64,000 bases of DNA from Paragonimus westermani (Eukaryota > Platyhelminthes > Trematoda > Plagiorchiida > Troglotrematidae): positions 13,053 through 77,052 of the forward strand of contig QNGE01000998.1 of NCBI GenBank assembly GCA_008508345.1. Direction: 5' to 3'. The position numbers were made by a program, and so were the translations under genes. Below, piece by piece: positions 59,286-64,000 of the stretch; the first letter of the stretch is position 1, and every line of letters begins with the position of its first letter. Under the pieces are notes generated by a model that worked only from the letters and a program-made list of their open reading frames with translations, did not search any database and was not told the origin of the DNA.

Positions 59286-62200
59286 TTTGAATCACTTCGT
59301 TTCCTTCGGAAATTTGGAGAAAACCGTTAGAACACGAAAACTGATAGATACAAGCATTTCGCATGACTCTTCAGTACCAAATTTACAACAACATTAAACA
59401 TAACCTTTATATCGAATAGTTAGATCTGTCGTCCGAGTGAGGATGGCCTGTTGCTCTGACAGTTTTAAGATACCGTTGCTTTCGACACGTTAATTCGCTC
59501 TCTCAGCCTTGGCAAGGTACAGTGTGAACCAGAACTGTAAATAATGAAGCTGACCGATAGAGTTATCTATATCTCTTCAAGGATCGGTTGGTGAATAACC
59601 AAATCTGATATTGGGAAGAGGTGTATATCATTTTGGAAGGAATAGTATGGGAGAATTCAATCTGTTAGGATTTGGCTTATTTATTCGGGAAGCCCGTTTG
59701 AGGTTTTGGTTTCTCCCGACACAACAATTCGTACGTTGTATATTCGATTCAGAGCCTGATACCGCTAAGCATTAAGATCATGGTAGTGCACTAGAATGTG
59801 CACAGTTTTGCTGGATTAAGGGTCCAGCCTTTCCCTAGTCCCCGCCCTGAATAACAGAACAATCGTACTTCGTCACCCCCCACCTATTCGTTTACCTGAT
59901 ATGAGTGATTCTTTAGCCTAGTGGGCACGCTAATCCTCAAACCGCTCTGAGCGTCGACCTCTTTTTGATGTCTATACATTCGTGTGTTCTGCTACACCTA
60001 AGTTCGACGTGGCTTAGTTGTAACGATAAGTGTCTGCCAATCACACACGACTGCGGGTTCGGACTCCGGTTACCCCTACCGCTTCTGCTATTTGGATTCT
60101 AAAAAACGGACAGTATTCATTTTCCAGGTTGCGCACAAATTCTTCCTCCATTCATCGCCTGTACTTACCGCTTGCCATCCGTGCTCTCACATTTCTCACT
60201 CGTCTCCATGCATTTGTCACTCGTGTCCACTTATCGTTCTTGGTCAACCGTCTATCATTCTCGGCCAGATGTTGATCTAAAATTTAATCTATTTCCTGCT
60301 GTCAGCCTACTAATTTGAAACTTCTCGTTCATTTTTGTGAAACATTAACAATTATTGTGTTGGGACGCTGTCGAATGTAGGTGCCACATGTATACCTGAC
60401 CATTCTTGATATGATTTATGGGGGTTTCGTCATAAATTCGTTGAAGATGTAGCATACACTTTTCGGGTAACGTTCATACTAAATACTACCATTAATTGCA
60501 AAGCCAACCAACAAGGATTCGCGCCTCTGCTAAACGGGACTGAGACAACTTCGACCTTCCAGAGGTACGCGAACGCAATATGCAATAGTTACACGGTCCC
60601 AGTGTAGTACGTGTGTATACCAACCACAAAGCGTGATCAAATGCCCCTGTTTTATACCCTCATGATGTATCATACAAACATTTTGTTGATAGAATAGTAA
60701 TGATATCTAAAAGATCAATCGTTTCCAATCTGGTATATTCTGGGGCACTCTGATTCTGTTTTGTTTCTCATTTGTTAAAATGTAATATCATTTTCATCTT
60801 TTACGATAGAATATGAGCGATTGGTGTGCTCGCGAAAATTTTGGCCTCACTATATCCTGCAGCATCAGTAGGCTTGTATATCTATTTCTTCATACTCAAC
60901 TTCTGTGCAGTGGATTTGGTTGTCATGCTGGACAATTATTTTTGCATTCACTGTTGGTTTCTCGTCTTTGTGTCTGGAAACCTTGCAGTAGCCTACAGCA
61001 GCTTAGTCGTTCATGATTCATGCGTTGAAATGTTGCTGGCGTAGCTTGGTAGGATCTAGTGTAAACACTTAGACAGGCAGACAGATATATACCTCGATAC
61101 TTGGCTCCCAACCATGTTATGAACGAGCATTATCAGCAGCCATGTCATTTCGTGGCTTGTTTTGGTTTCGTGGTTTAGTGGGCCTCGCTCACCAAGACCA
61201 CCGATTGCTGACAAAGTCGCATGCCCAACCGAAGTCAACCGACGTCTTTCTGCGGGTACAGGCCATCGGTAGGCGTATTTGCCCTCAAGGTTCGCTAAAA
61301 CCCGTGTTGCCATGTTAGTCTTGTGGTCTCTCCGTATCATTTTCGTTAAGACTACTTTTGCTTCCACTCATTGACACCAACAGCATCAAAATTCTAATGC
61401 AATAACTGAAGCTCTGTAGTGGGTTTTGAGCGGGCAAAGTACGCGTAACATAAGATTTATTCGAGTTATTGCGCTATTCCGGTAATCGATTTCAACCCGT
61501 TTTGGATTTTGATTGTGAGCCGTAGGCCTGTAATACTTGAGAAATTGAAGACGCAAGTCTAGCCATGGATACTAACCGATTGAATGAGGATGATAATGTT
61601 ATGAACCGCGTGGGTTGACAATTGATGCAAAATCACTAACGCTCAGCGTTCACGATAACCCGGCTTAGCTACGACGGTTGCACTAACAATCTGCGTTATC
61701 ACGGACTATACGACGACGCACGAACTACCGCAAATGAAGAAGACAGGAAGACAGGGAACCTTCAGCCAAGAATATATGTGATCTCAACTAAACGTGTTCA
61801 AACTACACTGAAAAACTCCACCGCATTTATATTGTTCAAGTGGAGGCTCATACAGTGGTGAAGAAGAATAAACAACATTTTCAGGTTAATTGTGGCATTA
61901 TCCCAACAGATAAATCTTGTTCATGGATGATAAACAGGTGACAACTGACAGACATTGAAAAGCCCCGTGATCTACTGCTTGATACACAATACCTTCTGCT
62001 GTAAAAGTCAACTTCCCTCCTCGAAAATTTCCTTTCTGTATGTATGCGAAAATTAGCACTGACAGTGCTTAGTTCTCTGCTCGAAGGGACTACCTGTTCA
62101 AAGTATGCGTTTTATTTGCTGTAGCACCTAACCTACACACATGTTGTAGGTCATTGGATCCTCAGCTGCTTGGGTACACTGATGAAAGCAAACCTTGAAA

Positions 62201-62519
62201 TTACCTCGGCGGTATGGACACGGACTCTTGTTCTTGATATGGTCTGGGCTTGAACACATTGGTACCATCCAAATTACTTGCGGTTCAAAATAGCACATGC
62301 TAACATTTTGTGGGTTATTTTAGTAGGAAATCAGTACTTGGACGTCGTTCTTTTTGGTCCGCTGGAGATACTGTGTGAACACAACTCATATTTTGAGGCA
62401 GACAACATACCCCCTCCGATTTGACCTCGGATGACGACAATAGAAAGACGTTCTCTTCAGCGTCTCACCTAAAGAAACTTGCTGAATTAATTCTGCTTTT
62501 TTTCGTGACATTCTTGGTT
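59285..62519. other. no recognisable gene
   Basis: Over three kilobases hold no family I recognise. A hydrophobic open frame at 60826-61044 (LYIYFFILNFCAVDLVVMLD) and a minus-strand frame at 61367-61056 (YAYRWPVPAERRRL) stand out slightly but lack motifs or splice context. Confidence 0.3.
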
Positions 62520-63440
62520 TTGACACTTATCATCATCATCAGTCACCATCCTCATAGACAGCAATATATCAGTGGTTTACACCGATGCCTAACTGCCATA
62601 TAACCATGAAGAAAAAGCACACACTATGTGGGAAGGGACCTAATTACAGAAAACAACTACGTCTATATTCAAACATTCAACATCAAGGTGCCTACACCTT
62701 GCAAACAAACAACCGAGCGGTAAGTGAAAATAACGCGTCATCAGCAAGACATCCTCTTTACGGTTTTCATTGCCCCGCGTCATTAAATGCCATCATTTCA
62801 CAGTCAGCTCGGTCAAACAACGACAACATTCACCCCACTGAGCCCGATCAGCCCCCACCTCATCTAACGTTTCAAGTCACCGACTCTGTGAGTCGCGAGA
62901 GCCCCAGCCCGGGAGATGAACCCGCCTCACATTGACTAACCCCTTCGTGAACCATTTCATTTCCCTAAGCCAGGTCATCATCTGTCCACCCCAAACCTTG
63001 CACCAATCGACCATAGCGTCGGCAAATAGTACCCAAAGTGGCAAGAAACTAGCTGACATCCGCGATCTACGACCTAACCATCCAAGTCTGTATGAATGTG
63101 AGGAGTGAACAAAAGGACTCGTATGACAATCAGTCCTGAACACCTGCTTCCTAACCTCCTTGTTGCGCACTTGCTGATGCCACCCGAAGGGAGCGATTGA
63201 ACGCAGACATTACGTCTTCTACCCTCAACGACCATGTTTCATGGCCGTAAAGTAATACAGCCCTCATTGTTGTCTTAAGTTTCAGAGAGATACCTCACTG
63301 TCGTCATAGGTGCCTCCGATTGGCGAACACCGCCCTAGTCTTGGAGATATGCGCTCCCATTTTATTCCCTACACCTCCACTGTCGTCGCTGATGCAGCTT
63401 CCTAGATTTACAAACCGGTCAACATTCTCCATGACTTCAT
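62520..63440 (-). mobile_element. RTE-like LINE 3' end
   Basis: The minus strand from about 63440 reads, in broken frames, DRFVNLGSCISDDSGGVGNK, then KTRAVFAN and HETWSLRVEDV. The open frame 63170-62877 follows with LGWLGRRSRM, KVWGGQMMTWLREMKWFTKG and PGWGSRDSQ. The 3' untranslated region runs to about 62520 and ends in an ATC-rich tail. From about 63260 to 62830 it is nearly identical to 53815-54290 on the plus strand. It is a 5'-truncated insertion. Confidence 0.8.
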
Positions 63441-64000
63441 TATCTAACATTAAAGCCATGGAGGATTTTGGCCGGTTTTAATACATGGAGAGGTGCATCA
63501 GCGACGGTGTATGAATGAATGTTTTGAAATCGCGACATAGACATCACGTTTGGATTCAGCTAGTTATGATTCGCGGAGCGCTTGAATTTGTGTTGTACGA
63601 TGATTAATTATCCGATTTATTTGTTGGCCCGGTTATCATTTCATATCGACGGTTTGCATAAATTTATAGGTTCAAGTTACGTGCTATGTTCTCTGTTTTG
63701 TGCGCAGGGTTCCGCTTATGGTGAGTTCACTTCTGCGTGCACCAAATTTCACATTCTGTTGTCATTGTGGTGTCGTTTATTCCCCAGTAACTGTGTCATA
63801 TTGCTTAATAGAATTCGTTTTTCTTCTGAACGTTCTGCTTCATGTGTGTATATCTTTTTTTTAAAATAGGTGTCAATGGCGATAATCGTTGTTACAGTAG
63901 CCCTCGCGTATGTGATTTTCCACATTCAATCGTGTTACTCATTAGTAGCCGCTGATTTTGACAAAAATATCCATCTGTTGCATTTTTGCCTCTTCTATTA
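63441..64000. other. no recognisable gene
   Basis: The open frame at 63582-63869 (plus) has no recognisable motif. I see nothing else. Confidence 0.35.

Noticed and set aside
58933..59364. 143-codon minus-strand frame with a long poly-leucine run
   Set aside because: The leucines come from the (TAA)n microsatellite at 59248-59284. There is no other support.
60826..61044. Hydrophobic 72-codon frame as a membrane protein
   Set aside because: AT-rich DNA readily gives such frames. No start context, splice signals or family motif is visible.

Overview
The window looks like nuclear DNA of a parasitic flatworm, most likely a digenean trematode; the genus cannot be told from the sequence. The evidence is an AT-leaning, gene-poor landscape crowded with decayed RTE-like and CR1-like LINEs, BEL/Pao and Gypsy LTR retrotransposons and a Penelope-like fragment, together with spliced genes whose introns are only 31-39 bp. 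Introns this small are a known habit of schistosomes and related worms. No bacterial operon, rRNA gene or CRISPR array is visible.

Left end (1-6.6 kb). Minus-strand RTE LINE debris surrounds the 5' exons of what appears to be a host gene: a glycerophosphocholine phosphodiesterase (GPCPD1/GDE5 family) with its N-terminal CBM20 carbohydrate-binding domain. Three exons (6564-6284, 6252-6086, 6050-5766) join in phase across 31-bp and 35-bp introns. The catalytic domain was not found and should lie further left or outside the window.

6.8-17 kb. Three copies of a Mutator-like (MULE, ZSWIM1/3-like) transposase unit lie in the same direction. Copy 1 (about 7274-9879) is almost intact once eleven introns of 31-39 bp are removed. 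It has an N-terminal Cys/His region, a MULE core, a SWIM zinc finger, a second C-terminal zinc-finger module, a basic nuclear-localisation tail, a stop codon and a poly(A) signal. Copy 2 (10985-13100) has internal deletions and lost zinc ligands. Copy 3 (16160-16916) is an older fragment.

17-32.5 kb. This part holds three copies of a non-coding repeat that starts with a TAA-rich tract, a BEL/Pao integrase remnant, a CR1 fragment, and then a nearly full-length but dead BEL/Pao element (22394-29205) with two LTRs on the minus strand. A foldback element sits inside its left LTR. Next come a tRNA-like gene embedded in a 75-bp inverted repeat (29524-29716), an oppositely oriented BEL gag (30270-31773) and a third LTR copy.

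35-49 kb. A pile of CR1-like LINE fragments, two large inverted repeats and a decayed Gypsy element (about 43850-48520) occupy this stretch. The protease, reverse transcriptase and integrase of the Gypsy element have all lost catalytic residues.

49-64 kb. A Penelope-like fragment, RTE copies at 50.5, 51.8-54.6, 54.8-57.2 and 62.5-63.4 kb (two with nearly identical 3' ends in opposite orientation), a candidate unrecognised two-exon gene start at 57.7 kb, and long stretches with no recognisable content.
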